Shown: positions 42,219 to 50,587 of the stretch, in pieces | Layout: every line of letters starts with the position of its first letter | Numbering within the stretch: the stretch's first letter is position 1 | Source: Mucilaginibacter sp. 14171R-50 | Lineage (GTDB): Bacteria > Bacteroidota > Bacteroidia > Sphingobacteriales > Sphingobacteriaceae | Assembly (NCBI RefSeq): GCF_010093045.1 | Contig: NZ_CP048115.1 | Span: 4,402,001-4,466,000 of the forward strand | Direction of reading: 5' to 3' | Length of the DNA stretch: 64,000 bases | The notes under the pieces: generated by a model | What the model saw: the letters and a program-made list of their open reading frames with translations, nothing else | Told to the model about the DNA's origin: nothing | Database searches by the model: none | Program-made: the position numbers and the translations under genes

Positions 42219-42360
42219 AAGTCAGAAAGTCGGCAGAGGGAAAGTCCGAAAGATGATATCACAGCTACTTTTTACTTTGGAGTTATTATTAAACCTGTAC
42301 TTTTGAAATACAGGCAGCATCTTCCGGTCTTACGGACTTTACTGACTTTCCGGACTTCAA
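42219..42360. repeat. GAAAGTC/GACTTTC word inverted repeat
   Basis: The left arm (42219-42252) reiterates GTCAGAAAGTC and GGAAAGTCCGAAAG. The right arm (42321-42360) has ACGGACTTTACTGACTTTCC and GGACTTC. The word GAAAGTC also occurs in the polX-rfaE1 spacer at 3864. The ABC transporter ATG follows at 42366. Confidence 0.75.
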
Positions 42361-42365
42361 AACAC

Positions 42366-44153
42366 ATGAAAGAACTCGCATACCTCAATAAATTCTTTTA
42401 TAAATACCGCTGGCGGCTGGTGCCCGGTGTGCTGTTTGTTATCATATCAAACATCTTTGCGGTACTGCCTGCCCAGGTTATCCGCGTTGCCTTTGACCTG
42501 GTTACCGAAAACATTGGTGTGTACCAGCTTTTCGACGGGTTTAACAGGCAGCACATTATTTATGATATTTTTGGCTCCAGCCTGTTGCTTTTCGGCGCAT
42601 TGGTGTTAATGCTGGCCTTACTAAGGGGCTTGTTCCTGTTTTTTATGCGGCAAACCATTATCCTGATGTCGCGGCATATCGAATACGACCTGAAGAACGA
42701 GATCTACGCCCATTACCAGGTGTTATCGCTGGCATTTTACCGCCGCCACAACACCGGCGACCTGATGAACCGCGTTACTGAGGATGTAAGCCGTGTGCGC
42801 ATGTACCTTGGGCCGGGTATCATGTACACCATTAACACGGTTATATTGTTTATACTGGTAATATATGCCATGCTAACGGTAAATGTAAGGCTGGCTATAT
42901 TTTCGGTACTCCCCCTGCCTATCCTGGCAGTCATCATATTTTATGTAAACACGGTCATCGAGTTTCGCAGCGAAAAGATACAGCAACGGCTTTCGGCCTT
43001 ATCCAGCTTTGTACAGGAAAATTTTTCGGGCATCAGGGTCATCAAATCCTACGTGCGCGAAGGTTTTGTGCGCCAAAAATTTGCCGAAGAAAGCGAAGAT
43101 TACAAAACGCAAAGCATGGCGCTGGCTAAAGTGCAGGCACTGTTTTTTCCTTCTATGCTGCTGCTGATAGGGTTAAGTAATGTAATCACTATGTACATCG
43201 GGGGTGTCGAGGTAATGAAGGGCAACATCACCCCGGGTAATATCGCCGAGTTTATAGTGTATTTGAATATGCTGGCCTTCCCGGTAATATCGCTGGGCTG
43301 GGTAACCTCGCTGATACAGCGCGCGGCAGCTTCGCAAAAACGGATAAACGAGTTTCTGCATGAGCAGCCCGAGATCATATCGCCCCCTGCCGCGCCGCAC
43401 ACACTCAAAGGAAAAATAGAGTTCAGAAATGTATCTTTCAGGTATCCAGATACAGGTATCACCGCTTTAAATAACGTATCGTTTACGGTAAATCCCGGCG
43501 AAATGGTAGCGATAATAGGGCGTACAGGGTCCGGTAAATCTACGATAGGTAATTTAATTATGCGCATGTATGATACCACCGGCGGCGAAATACTTGTAGA
43601 CGATACCCCGCTCACCCGCTTAAACCTGGATAATTACCGCTCACAGATAGGTTTTGTGCCCCAGGAGGTTTTCCTGTTCTCGGATATCATATCGCACAAT
43701 ATTGCCTTTAGTGCCGATGTGCTGGATATGCCGCGTGTTGAGCAGGCCGCCAAAGATGCTGCTGTTTACAATAATATTATGGAGCTTGAAAAAGGCTTTG
43801 AAACCCTGATAGGTGAGCGTGGTGTAACGCTATCGGGCGGGCAAAAACAGCGCGTAAGCATTGCGCGCGCTATAGTTAAGCATCCGCAGGTGCTTATATT
43901 CGACGATTGCCTGTCGGCCGTTGATACCCGCACCGAGGAGGAAATATTAAATAACCTTGGGCGTATTATGCAGGATAAAACCAGCATGATCATATCGCAT
44001 CGTATATCAACCATCAAAAATGCCGACAACATACTGGTGCTTGATGGTGGTAGAATAGTTGAACAAGGCACCCACAACCAACTGATGGATTTGAAAGGCG
44101 CTTACTTTGAGTTGTACGAAAAGCAATTGCTTGAGGAAGAAGAACAGGCCTAA
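42366..44153 (+). CDS. ABC transporter, fused permease/ATPase (MdlA-like exporter half)
   Basis: A 595-residue type IV exporter half. Six membrane helices lie at about 15-320, then an ATPase domain from about 345. Walker A is IGRTGSGKST, the signature LSGGQKQRVSIARA, Walker B LIFDDCLSAVD, and the H-loop IISHRIST. The residue after the Walker B Asp is Asp instead of the catalytic Glu, as in MdlA-type halves that work with a partner. No partner gene is adjacent. The ATG at 42366 (MKELAYLNKFF) is chosen because the upstream extension is word-repeat DNA. Confidence 0.9.
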   Translation: MKELAYLNKFFYKYRWRLVPGVLFVIISNIFAVLPAQVIRVAFDLVTENIGVYQLFDGFNRQHIIYDIFGSSLLLFGALVLMLALLRGLFLFFMRQTIILMSRHIEYDLKNEIYAHYQVLSLAFYRRHNTGDLMNRVTEDVSRVRMYLGPGIMYTINTVILFILVIYAMLTVNVRLAIFSVLPLPILAVIIFYVNTVIEFRSEKIQQRLSALSSFVQENFSGIRVIKSYVREGFVRQKFAEESEDYKTQSMALAKVQALFFPSMLLLIGLSNVITMYIGGVEVMKGNITPGNIAEFIVYLNMLAFPVISLGWVTSLIQRAAASQKRINEFLHEQPEIISPPAAPHTLKGKIEFRNVSFRYPDTGITALNNVSFTVNPGEMVAIIGRTGSGKSTIGNLIMRMYDTTGGEILVDDTPLTRLNLDNYRSQIGFVPQEVFLFSDIISHNIAFSADVLDMPRVEQAAKDAAVYNNIMELEKGFETLIGERGVTLSGGQKQRVSIARAIVKHPQVLIFDDCLSAVDTRTEEEILNNLGRIMQDKTSMIISHRISTIKNADNILVLDGGRIVEQGTHNQLMDLKGAYFELYEKQLLEEEEQA

Positions 44154-44277
44154 TAGGTAACCATTTACCGCTTTCGGCGTAAAAGATTCAATAAAGTTTA
44201 ATTATTGTGCAAATATACTTGCAATTGAATTTTTATATATATTTAGGCCACCAAAACTATTACAATAAAAAAAATAT

Positions 44278-44598
44278 ATGGGAGATTTTGACAACAGAGA
44301 GCGTGAAGAGGTTTACTCGAAGAAGGTAAGGGCCGGGAAGAGAACTTATTTTTTTGATGTAAAAGCTACCAGGTCTAACGACTATTATGTGACCATCACA
44401 GAAAGTAAAAAACGTTTAGAGGATGGGGTTTTTATTAAGCATAAGATCTTTTTATACAAAGAGGACTTTGAAAAATTTGCCGAGGGGTTAAAAGACACCG
44501 TAGATTACATAAAAGACCACCAGGAGGTTGTTGAAAAACGCTATGAGTTTAGCGAAAATACCGAAGTGGCCAAAGCCGACGAGGATTTCTCCTTTTAA
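44278..44598 (+). CDS. PUR family DNA/RNA-binding protein (DUF3276)
   Basis: A 106-residue protein of the bacterial PUR-alpha-like family. VRAGKRTYFFDVKATRSNDY is the PUR repeat core, followed by YVTITESKKR and HKIFLYKEDFEKF. Such proteins dimerise and bind single-stranded nucleic acid; the Borrelia member regulates transcription. A bidirectional terminator separates it from the convergent DUF5362 gene. Confidence 0.9.
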   Translation: MGDFDNREREEVYSKKVRAGKRTYFFDVKATRSNDYYVTITESKKRLEDGVFIKHKIFLYKEDFEKFAEGLKDTVDYIKDHQEVVEKRYEFSENTEVAKADEDFSF

Positions 44599-44629
44599 AA
44601 AGCGAACTAAACAAACCTAAATAAAATAC

Positions 44630-44660
44630 AAAAATACCCGCTCAAAAGGCGGGTATTTTT
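44630..44660. terminator. Bidirectional terminator
   Basis: AAAAATACCCGC and GCGGGTATTTTT form a perfect 12-base stem with a seven-base loop between convergent genes. Confidence 0.88.
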
Positions 44661-44679
44661 GTATTATATATCTTACCTA

Positions 44680-45168
44680 TTACCTGGCCATAGTTGCAGC
44701 ACCCACACCTGCAATTATGAAGATAACAAATATCAGAATATCCAAGGCTAGGATCACAATAGTAAAAATACCCCAAAACTTAAAAAAAGATTTAAGCTTA
44801 CTTAATGCCAGGGTCATCTCTTGTGTGTTTTGAAAAGCTACTGCTTTTTTAACACGATCGCCAAATTGGTAAAGGTATAAGGCGAAGAAAAAGGTAAATA
44901 CGGCAATAAGCAAGTAAAAAAACGTGACTACGCCACCCATGCCGGCAGCGCCTGCCATCATGGGGTTCATAGATGCCATAGTTGAAAATAATGCACCGAC
45001 AAACAGCGCCATTATCGCTACAAATGCTGTACCTATAAAGCCCATTATCCCTAAAAAGTAGGCCCATTGCCCGGCTTTTTGCAAATAATACTGTGCTTCG
45101 TCCGTTAAAATTAGTTTTGATTCCGGCTCTGGTGCGGCCGGCTGCATCGGTGTTTCGTCGATTTCCAT
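44680..45168 (-). CDS. DUF5362-type multi-pass membrane protein
   Basis: A 162-residue protein. A hydrophilic N-terminus (PAAPEPESKLILTDEAQYYL) is followed by four hydrophobic segments at about 35-60, 75-98, and a pair at 128-160. GQWAYFLGIMGFI and ALYLYQFGDRVKKAV are recognisable for the DUF5362 family of Bacteroidota. The function is unknown. It is 62 bases downstream of mgtE on the same strand. Confidence 0.75.
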   Translation of the reverse strand: MEIDETPMQPAAPEPESKLILTDEAQYYLQKAGQWAYFLGIMGFIGTAFVAIMALFVGALFSTMASMNPMMAGAAGMGGVVTFFYLLIAVFTFFFALYLYQFGDRVKKAVAFQNTQEMTLALSKLKSFFKFWGIFTIVILALDILIFVIFIIAGVGAATMAR

Positions 45169-45230
45169 TGTGTTTAATAAAGGTTTAAATTTCTTTTAAA
45201 TATAGAAAATTATCCCAAACCAAACCAAGC

Positions 45231-46601
45231 TTACAGCAATACACCCTGCATAAATAACACCGCCACGCTGAAATAAATAATAAGGCCGGTAACATCAACC
45301 AATGTGGCCACAAACGGCGCGGATGAGGTTGCGGGGTCGGCGCCAAGACGCTTTAAAAGCAGCGGCAGCATTGAGCCCGCCAACGATCCCCACAGCACCA
45401 CCCCTACCAGCGCAATGCCAACGGTTAGGCCTACCAGCAGCCAGTGCGGGCCGTATATATCGGTAAAAAATGTCCAGGTGAAAATTCTTAAGAAGCCTAT
45501 TACACCAAGTGTCAGGCCAAGCATTAAGCCCGAGAGCAGTTCGCGGCGCATAACGCGCCACCACTCGGCAACGGTAACCTCGCCCAGCGCCATGGCCTGT
45601 ATAATAAGCGTTGATGCCTGCGAGCCGCTATTGCCGCCGCTTGATATGATCAACGGTATAAACAACGCCAGCACTACCATTTTTTTTATAGAACCTTCAA
45701 AAAAGCCCATTGCAGTGGCCGTAAACATTTCGCCGATAAACAAAATGATCAGCCAGCCCACACGCTTTTTTACCAGGCGGAAGATGTTGATATCCAGGTA
45801 CGGCTCATCCAAAGCCTCGGTACCACCAATTTTTTGTATATCCTCGGTATATTCTTCGTTCGCTATCCAAAGAATATCATCTACAGTAACAATACCAAGT
45901 AGTATGTTTTCTTCATCAACTACCGGCAGTGCCGTGCGGTTATTCATCCTGAAAACGTTAATCGCATCTTCCTGCGGGTCATTAGCGCTAAGGGAGATCA
46001 GTCGCCCGTCCATCAGCTGGCTTATTTTGGTTTCGGGCGCTACCAGCAATATCTCGCGGATACGGATATCGTCCAGCAAAATGCCGTTCTCGCCAATTAC
46101 ATATATTACGTCAATAGTTTCGGAGTTTTTACCGTAGCGGCGTATGTGCGACAGCACCCGGTTTACATCCCAGCTTTTTTTAACGGCAATATAATCGGGG
46201 GTCATCAAACGCCCAACGCTGTCTTCCTTGTAACCCAGCAGCGATAGTGCCTCATTGCGATCGGCCGGCGAAAGGTGCAATATCAATTTGGTAACCGCGT
46301 CGCCATGCAGCTCGCTGAAAAAGGCGGTACGGTCATCAGGCGGCAGCTCGTTGATGATCTCGCTTACCTTTTTGCCCGAAAGCTTTTTTATAATGCGCTC
46401 CTGCGTAGGGAAATCTAATATCCTGAAAACATTTACCGCCCTGTTGATAGAAAGCGTTTCGATGAATTTGGGGCCATGCTCCGGCAGTTCGTCAATAAGT
46501 TGCTCTACGTCAGATATATTCAGGTTGTTCAAATAATCCTGCAGCTGTGTGTTATCCTCTTGCTCCAGTAGTAGTTCTATTTGCTCAACCATCTCTTCCA
46601 T
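45231..46601 (-). CDS. mgtE: Magnesium transporter MgtE
   Basis: A 456-residue Mg2+ channel. The N-terminal superhelical domain (about 1-125) has LPPDDRTAFFSEL and LLGYKEDSVGRLMTPDYIAV. Two CBS domains (about 125-250) sense magnesium. Five membrane helices (about 280-456) include SSGGNSGSQASTL, the conserved pore-region segment, and a late DVTGL matching the selectivity Asp. Length is normal. Confidence 0.95.
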   Translation of the reverse strand: MEEMVEQIELLLEQEDNTQLQDYLNNLNISDVEQLIDELPEHGPKFIETLSINRAVNVFRILDFPTQERIIKKLSGKKVSEIINELPPDDRTAFFSELHGDAVTKLILHLSPADRNEALSLLGYKEDSVGRLMTPDYIAVKKSWDVNRVLSHIRRYGKNSETIDVIYVIGENGILLDDIRIREILLVAPETKISQLMDGRLISLSANDPQEDAINVFRMNNRTALPVVDEENILLGIVTVDDILWIANEEYTEDIQKIGGTEALDEPYLDINIFRLVKKRVGWLIILFIGEMFTATAMGFFEGSIKKMVVLALFIPLIISSGGNSGSQASTLIIQAMALGEVTVAEWWRVMRRELLSGLMLGLTLGVIGFLRIFTWTFFTDIYGPHWLLVGLTVGIALVGVVLWGSLAGSMLPLLLKRLGADPATSSAPFVATLVDVTGLIIYFSVAVLFMQGVLL

Positions 46602-46693
46602 ACAGTGCCCGTTTTACATGTTTGTACTTATTTCCTTTTGTAACGCAGGCAAAAGTCGTTTATTTTTTCAAATTACAAGGCAGTTTTTTCTGT

Positions 46694-46701
46694 TATCTTT
46701 G
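46694..46701 (+). promoter_or_regulatory. -7 box of the ychF promoter
   Basis: TATCTTTG fits TAnnTTTG. The 8-base tandem array that follows would lie in the ychF leader. Confidence 0.5.
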
Positions 46702-46717
46702 CGGCTTCTTTGTTGGT

Positions 46718-46762
46718 TCATTGAGTCATTGAGTCATTGAGTCATTGGGTCATTGGGTCAAT
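46718..46762. repeat. Tandem TCATTGAG/TCATTGGG array in the ychF leader
   Basis: Five 8-base units begin at 46718, 46726, 46734, 46742 and 46750 (three TCATTGAG, then two TCATTGGG), followed by partial TCAAT. No inverted arm is seen here, unlike the same word at 20100-20180. Confidence 0.88.
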
Positions 46763-46800
46763 TTATTTTTTTAGGATTTAGAAATTAGAGTTTATAAATA

Positions 46801-47904
46801 ATGGGTTTACAATGTGGTATAGTGGGTTTGCCAAATGTGGGTAAGTCGACACTTTTTAACTGTTTATCAAATGCCAAGGCACAGGCAGCAAACTTTCCGT
46901 TTTGCACCATAGAGCCAAACGTGGGCGTAATTACCGTGCCCGACGAGCGCCTTACAAAGCTTACAGAGATTGTTAACCCCAAAAATGTGGTGCCCAACAC
47001 CATTGAGATTGTTGACATTGCGGGCCTTGTTAAAGGCGCCAGCAAGGGCGAAGGTTTGGGCAACCAGTTTTTGGCCAATATACGTGCTACAAATGCTATT
47101 TTACACGTATTGCGTTGTTTTGATAATGATAATGTGATACACGTAGACGGCTCGGTTGACCCGATACGCGACAAGGAGATCATTGATACCGAACTGCAGT
47201 TGAAAGATCTTGATTCGATAGAGAAAAAGATACAGAAGGTTGAGAAGATGGCGAAAACCGGCGGTGATAAAGAGGCTAAAAAAACGTATGATGTTTTAAC
47301 TATTTACAGAAACCACCTGCTATCGGGCAAATCGGCCCGCACCGCGCCTGTTGCCGAAGAGGATAAGGAATACATTGAAGACATCTGGCTGCTTACCGCC
47401 AAACCTGTATTATACGTTTGCAACGTTGACGAAAGTTCAGTAGTTAACGGTAACGCCTATGTAGAAAAGGTAAAAGCGGTAGCAAAAGAAGAAGGCGCCG
47501 AGGTACTGGTGATATCGGCTCAGATAGAAGCCGAGATTGCCGAACTGGAATCATATGAAGAGCGCCAGGAGTTCCTGAACGACCTGGGACTGACCGAATC
47601 TGGTGTGAATAAACTTATTAAGGCGGCTTACCGCTTGCTTAACCTGGCAACCTACTTTACCGCGGGTGTGCAGGAAGTGCGCGCCTGGACCATTACACAG
47701 GGCTTTACCGCGCCGCAGGCGGCTGGCGTTATCCACACCGATTTTGAGAAAGGGTTTATCCGTGCCGAGGTTATAAAGTATGATGACTTTGTAAAGTTCA
47801 ACGGTTCGGAAACTGCGATCAAAGAGAACGGCAAAATGGGCGTTGAAGGTAAAAGCTACGTGGTTGAGGATGGGGACATCATGCACTTCCGCTTTAATGT
47901 GTGA
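46801..47904 (+). CDS. ychF: Redox-regulated ATPase YchF (OLA1-type)
   Basis: A 367-residue Obg-family P-loop protein. G1 is GLPNVGKSTLFN, and NFPFCTIEPNVG is the switch region. G3 is DIAGLVKGAS, and the atypical G4 reads CNVDE in place of NKxD, which explains ATP preference. The C-terminal TGS domain (about 280-360) has ARAWTITQG-like and GFIRAEVIKYDDF segments. It associates with ribosomes and regulates stress translation in other bacteria. Confidence 0.95.
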   Translation: MGLQCGIVGLPNVGKSTLFNCLSNAKAQAANFPFCTIEPNVGVITVPDERLTKLTEIVNPKNVVPNTIEIVDIAGLVKGASKGEGLGNQFLANIRATNAILHVLRCFDNDNVIHVDGSVDPIRDKEIIDTELQLKDLDSIEKKIQKVEKMAKTGGDKEAKKTYDVLTIYRNHLLSGKSARTAPVAEEDKEYIEDIWLLTAKPVLYVCNVDESSVVNGNAYVEKVKAVAKEEGAEVLVISAQIEAEIAELESYEERQEFLNDLGLTESGVNKLIKAAYRLLNLATYFTAGVQEVRAWTITQGFTAPQAAGVIHTDFEKGFIRAEVIKYDDFVKFNGSETAIKENGKMGVEGKSYVVEDGDIMHFRFNV

Positions 47905-47928
47905 TTATCACCAAAATACATAGAAACT

Positions 47929-47960
47929 CAAGAAAGGCCGCCGACAAGCGGCCTTTCTTG
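47929..47960 (+). terminator. Terminator after ychF
   Basis: CAAGAAAGGCCGC and GCGGCCTTTCTTG form a perfect 13-base stem with a six-base loop. The U-rich arm ends it. Confidence 0.85.
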
Positions 47961-48004
47961 TAACTATTTTCCGGCTTGGATGTCTTACGTGGAAAAACTG
48001 ATCT

Positions 48005-50434
48005 ATGATGCCATTTAAAACAGCAGCGTGTTGTATTTTATTAAGCCTGTGTGCCCTTAACACGTTTTGCCAGCAGGCCAATTCCCATGATTTTTTTATA
48101 GCTGTTTTAAATGAAAGCGCCCAGCCCGCCGAAGCCGCGACCGTAAAACTTCAAAAAGACAACGCAACAGTATTAACCGCAGTTACCGATAACAAGGGTT
48201 TGGCACACTTTAAAGCCATAAAAGCCGGTACATATACCTTTGTGGTTACCTATACCGGTTACCAGCAGCAAACCACACCAACGTACCAGATCCCAGGAAA
48301 AATAACGTCGGCAACAGTTACCCTGCAGCCGGCCAGCACTTCTTTAAACGAAGTAAGTGTTGTGGCCCGTACGCCGCCTATACAGCATCAGCAAGGTAAA
48401 GTGATACTGGATGTTGGGGCATCGGTTACCAATACGGGCTTAACTGTGCTCGAGGTGCTTGAAAAATCGCCCGGGGTTATGGTTGATAAAAACGGCGGCA
48501 TATCCTTAAACGGCAAGCCCGGCGTGCTGGTGATGATTGACAGCAAGCCCACCTATTTGTCGGGTGCTGATTTGAACAACCTGTTAACGAGCATGAGCTC
48601 GACCCAGGTTGCACAAATAGAGCTCATTGCTAATCCAACAGCGCGGTATGATGCTAACGGCAATGCAGGTATCATCAACATCAAAACAAAAAAGAACAAT
48701 ATAAAAGGGTTTAACGGCTCGTTAACTACAGCATTTGGGCAGGGCATTTACCCAAAAAATACCAATAGCCTGGTGTTAAATTACCGCGTGGGCAAGGTTA
48801 ACACTTTCCTGAATTACAACGTTAATTACGTGGAATACATGATGGATATTTACGCCTTACGCAAGTACTATGACCCTAACGGCGCGTTAACTGCCATGTT
48901 CGATCAATACTCGTACCTACCGGGTAACAGCTTTAACAATACGCTAAAAACAGGCATGGATTACTTTATATCGCCCAAAACCACTATCGGTTTCGCCATA
49001 AGCGGCACCACTGTTAAGCGAAACAGCAGTAACCGCGCAAACGCCAACTGGCTGAGCCCGCAGGGTGTGCCCGACTCGGCTATTAACACCACAAACGAAA
49101 GCCGGAACCGCTTCAAAAACGGCACCATAAACCTTAACCTTAGGCATGGTTTTTCTGCTTCGCAGGATCTGGAGGTGAATGCCGACTATCTGCACTACGA
49201 TATAAAGGCCGATCAAACATTTGAGAACCAACTGGTAGCTGCAAACGGTTACCACGAATTATCAAGGGGCAATATCCCTACAGGTATCAGGATAGCGTCA
49301 GCCAAGGCTGATTACACCCTAAAGCTGAATAAAACGGATGCACTTGCCCTGGGGTGGAAATCATCTTTAACAAATACAGATAACCTGGCAGCGTATGAAA
49401 ACCTGAACGGATCGGTGTGGGAGGTTGACAACGCCAAAACAAACCATTTTATTTATAAAGAAAACATACACGCCCTGTACGGTACATTAGATAAAAAAAT
49501 GGGCAAGGTATCCGGCCAACTCGGTTTAAGGTACGAGCATACCGGTTATAACGCGCACCAACTGGGCAATGCCGTTCAGCCCGATTCGTCGTTTTCGCGT
49601 AAATACAGCCAGCTATTTCCCAGTGGTTATTTAACCTACCAGGCCGATTCTGTTAACAGCTTCACCCTTACCGCCAGCCGCAGGATAGACCGCCCGCCGT
49701 TTCAATTGCTTAACCCGTTTTATGCCATCATTAACAAGTATACCTATAGCACGGGAAATCCCTATCTGTTACCCCAATTAAGCTGGAATTTTGAACTTAG
49801 CCACCAATACAAGGAACTGCTTACCACCACCGCTTCGTATAGCCGCATCACCAATTATTTTTCGCAGATATTCTTATCAGCGCCAAACGACGATGCCATA
49901 CTTTTATACACGCAGGGCAATGTAGGCAGCACTTACAATCTCGGCCTATCGGCTACATTGGTTACTTCTCCGGTTAAATGGTGGTCGGTTACTGCGCAGG
50001 CGCTTTACAACCATAAACAGCTGCGCGGTTTTAATGGCAATAGCTTTACAACCGAGATAGACCAGCTGAACGTAAACGTAAACAACCAATTTACCATAGG
50101 CAAATACACCGCAGAACTAACAGGCTTTTACACTACTAAAGCGCGAAATGATGTGCAGGAACTTCTTTACCCTACCGGGCAGGTGTCTGTGGGTTTATCG
50201 CGGCCAATATTTGGTAAAAAGGGCACGTTAAGGCTTAACGCCCGAGACCTGTTTTTTACCAACGCTATGGAAGGATTCACTTCGTTCCCTAATGCAACTG
50301 AATACTTTTTATTGCATAGAGATACGCGGGTGGTTACCCTATCGTTTACTTACCGTTTTGGCAAATCATACAAAACCACCAAACGGGCTGCCAGCAGCGC
50401 GACAGATGAAATGGAAAGGGTTGGCAACGGATAA
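48005..50434 (+). CDS. Outer membrane beta-barrel receptor with carboxypeptidase-like and plug domains
   Basis: An 809-residue exported protein with a signal peptide ending FCQQ (about 22). A CarboxypepD-reg-like beta-sandwich (about 30-115, AVTDNKGLAHFKAIKAGTY) precedes a TonB-receptor plug (about 120-225, LEVLEKSPGVMVDKNGGISL, NPTARYDANGNAGIINI). A large barrel then ends VTLSFTYRFGKSY. This is the OMP_b-brl_3 type common in Bacteroidota. No SusD partner or substrate gene is adjacent, so the ligand is unknown. Confidence 0.87.
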   Translation: MMPFKTAACCILLSLCALNTFCQQANSHDFFIAVLNESAQPAEAATVKLQKDNATVLTAVTDNKGLAHFKAIKAGTYTFVVTYTGYQQQTTPTYQIPGKITSATVTLQPASTSLNEVSVVARTPPIQHQQGKVILDVGASVTNTGLTVLEVLEKSPGVMVDKNGGISLNGKPGVLVMIDSKPTYLSGADLNNLLTSMSSTQVAQIELIANPTARYDANGNAGIINIKTKKNNIKGFNGSLTTAFGQGIYPKNTNSLVLNYRVGKVNTFLNYNVNYVEYMMDIYALRKYYDPNGALTAMFDQYSYLPGNSFNNTLKTGMDYFISPKTTIGFAISGTTVKRNSSNRANANWLSPQGVPDSAINTTNESRNRFKNGTINLNLRHGFSASQDLEVNADYLHYDIKADQTFENQLVAANGYHELSRGNIPTGIRIASAKADYTLKLNKTDALALGWKSSLTNTDNLAAYENLNGSVWEVDNAKTNHFIYKENIHALYGTLDKKMGKVSGQLGLRYEHTGYNAHQLGNAVQPDSSFSRKYSQLFPSGYLTYQADSVNSFTLTASRRIDRPPFQLLNPFYAIINKYTYSTGNPYLLPQLSWNFELSHQYKELLTTTASYSRITNYFSQIFLSAPNDDAILLYTQGNVGSTYNLGLSATLVTSPVKWWSVTAQALYNHKQLRGFNGNSFTTEIDQLNVNVNNQFTIGKYTAELTGFYTTKARNDVQELLYPTGQVSVGLSRPIFGKKGTLRLNARDLFFTNAMEGFTSFPNATEYFLLHRDTRVVTLSFTYRFGKSYKTTKRAASSATDEMERVGNG

Positions 50435-50446
50435 AGCAGAAAAAAT

Positions 50447-50530
50447 CAATGTCGGATTATGAACATCGAATATCCAACTCCGAATTTTACCTTCATCATT
50501 CGGCATTAAACATTCGGTGTTCGATATTAC
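50447..50530. repeat. ATTCGG/ACATCGAATATC word inverted repeat
   Basis: GAACATCGAATATCC and ACTCCGAATTT on the left oppose CATTCGGCATT, ACATTCGGTGTTCGATATT on the right. Words are reiterated within each arm. A conventional terminator follows immediately. Confidence 0.65.
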
Positions 50531-50531
50531 A

Positions 50532-50573
50532 AATAAGAAAAGCGCCTGTTAGCTAACGGGCGCTTTTCTTATT
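50532..50573. terminator. Bidirectional terminator between OMP and M1 peptidase genes
   Basis: AATAAGAAAAGCGCC and GGCGCTTTTCTTATT form a perfect 15-base stem. GTTAGCTAAC in the loop is itself a palindrome. Confidence 0.88.
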
Positions 50574-50587
50574 CATGTTTTATCTGA

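Noticed and set aside
45304..46137. A 277-residue plus-strand frame
   Set aside because: It is antisense to mgtE, Ser/Pro/Ile-rich and without domain signal; mgtE is unmistakable.
46718..46762. Possible CRISPR array
   Set aside because: Units are contiguous 8-mers with no spacers and no cas genes are present anywhere in the window.
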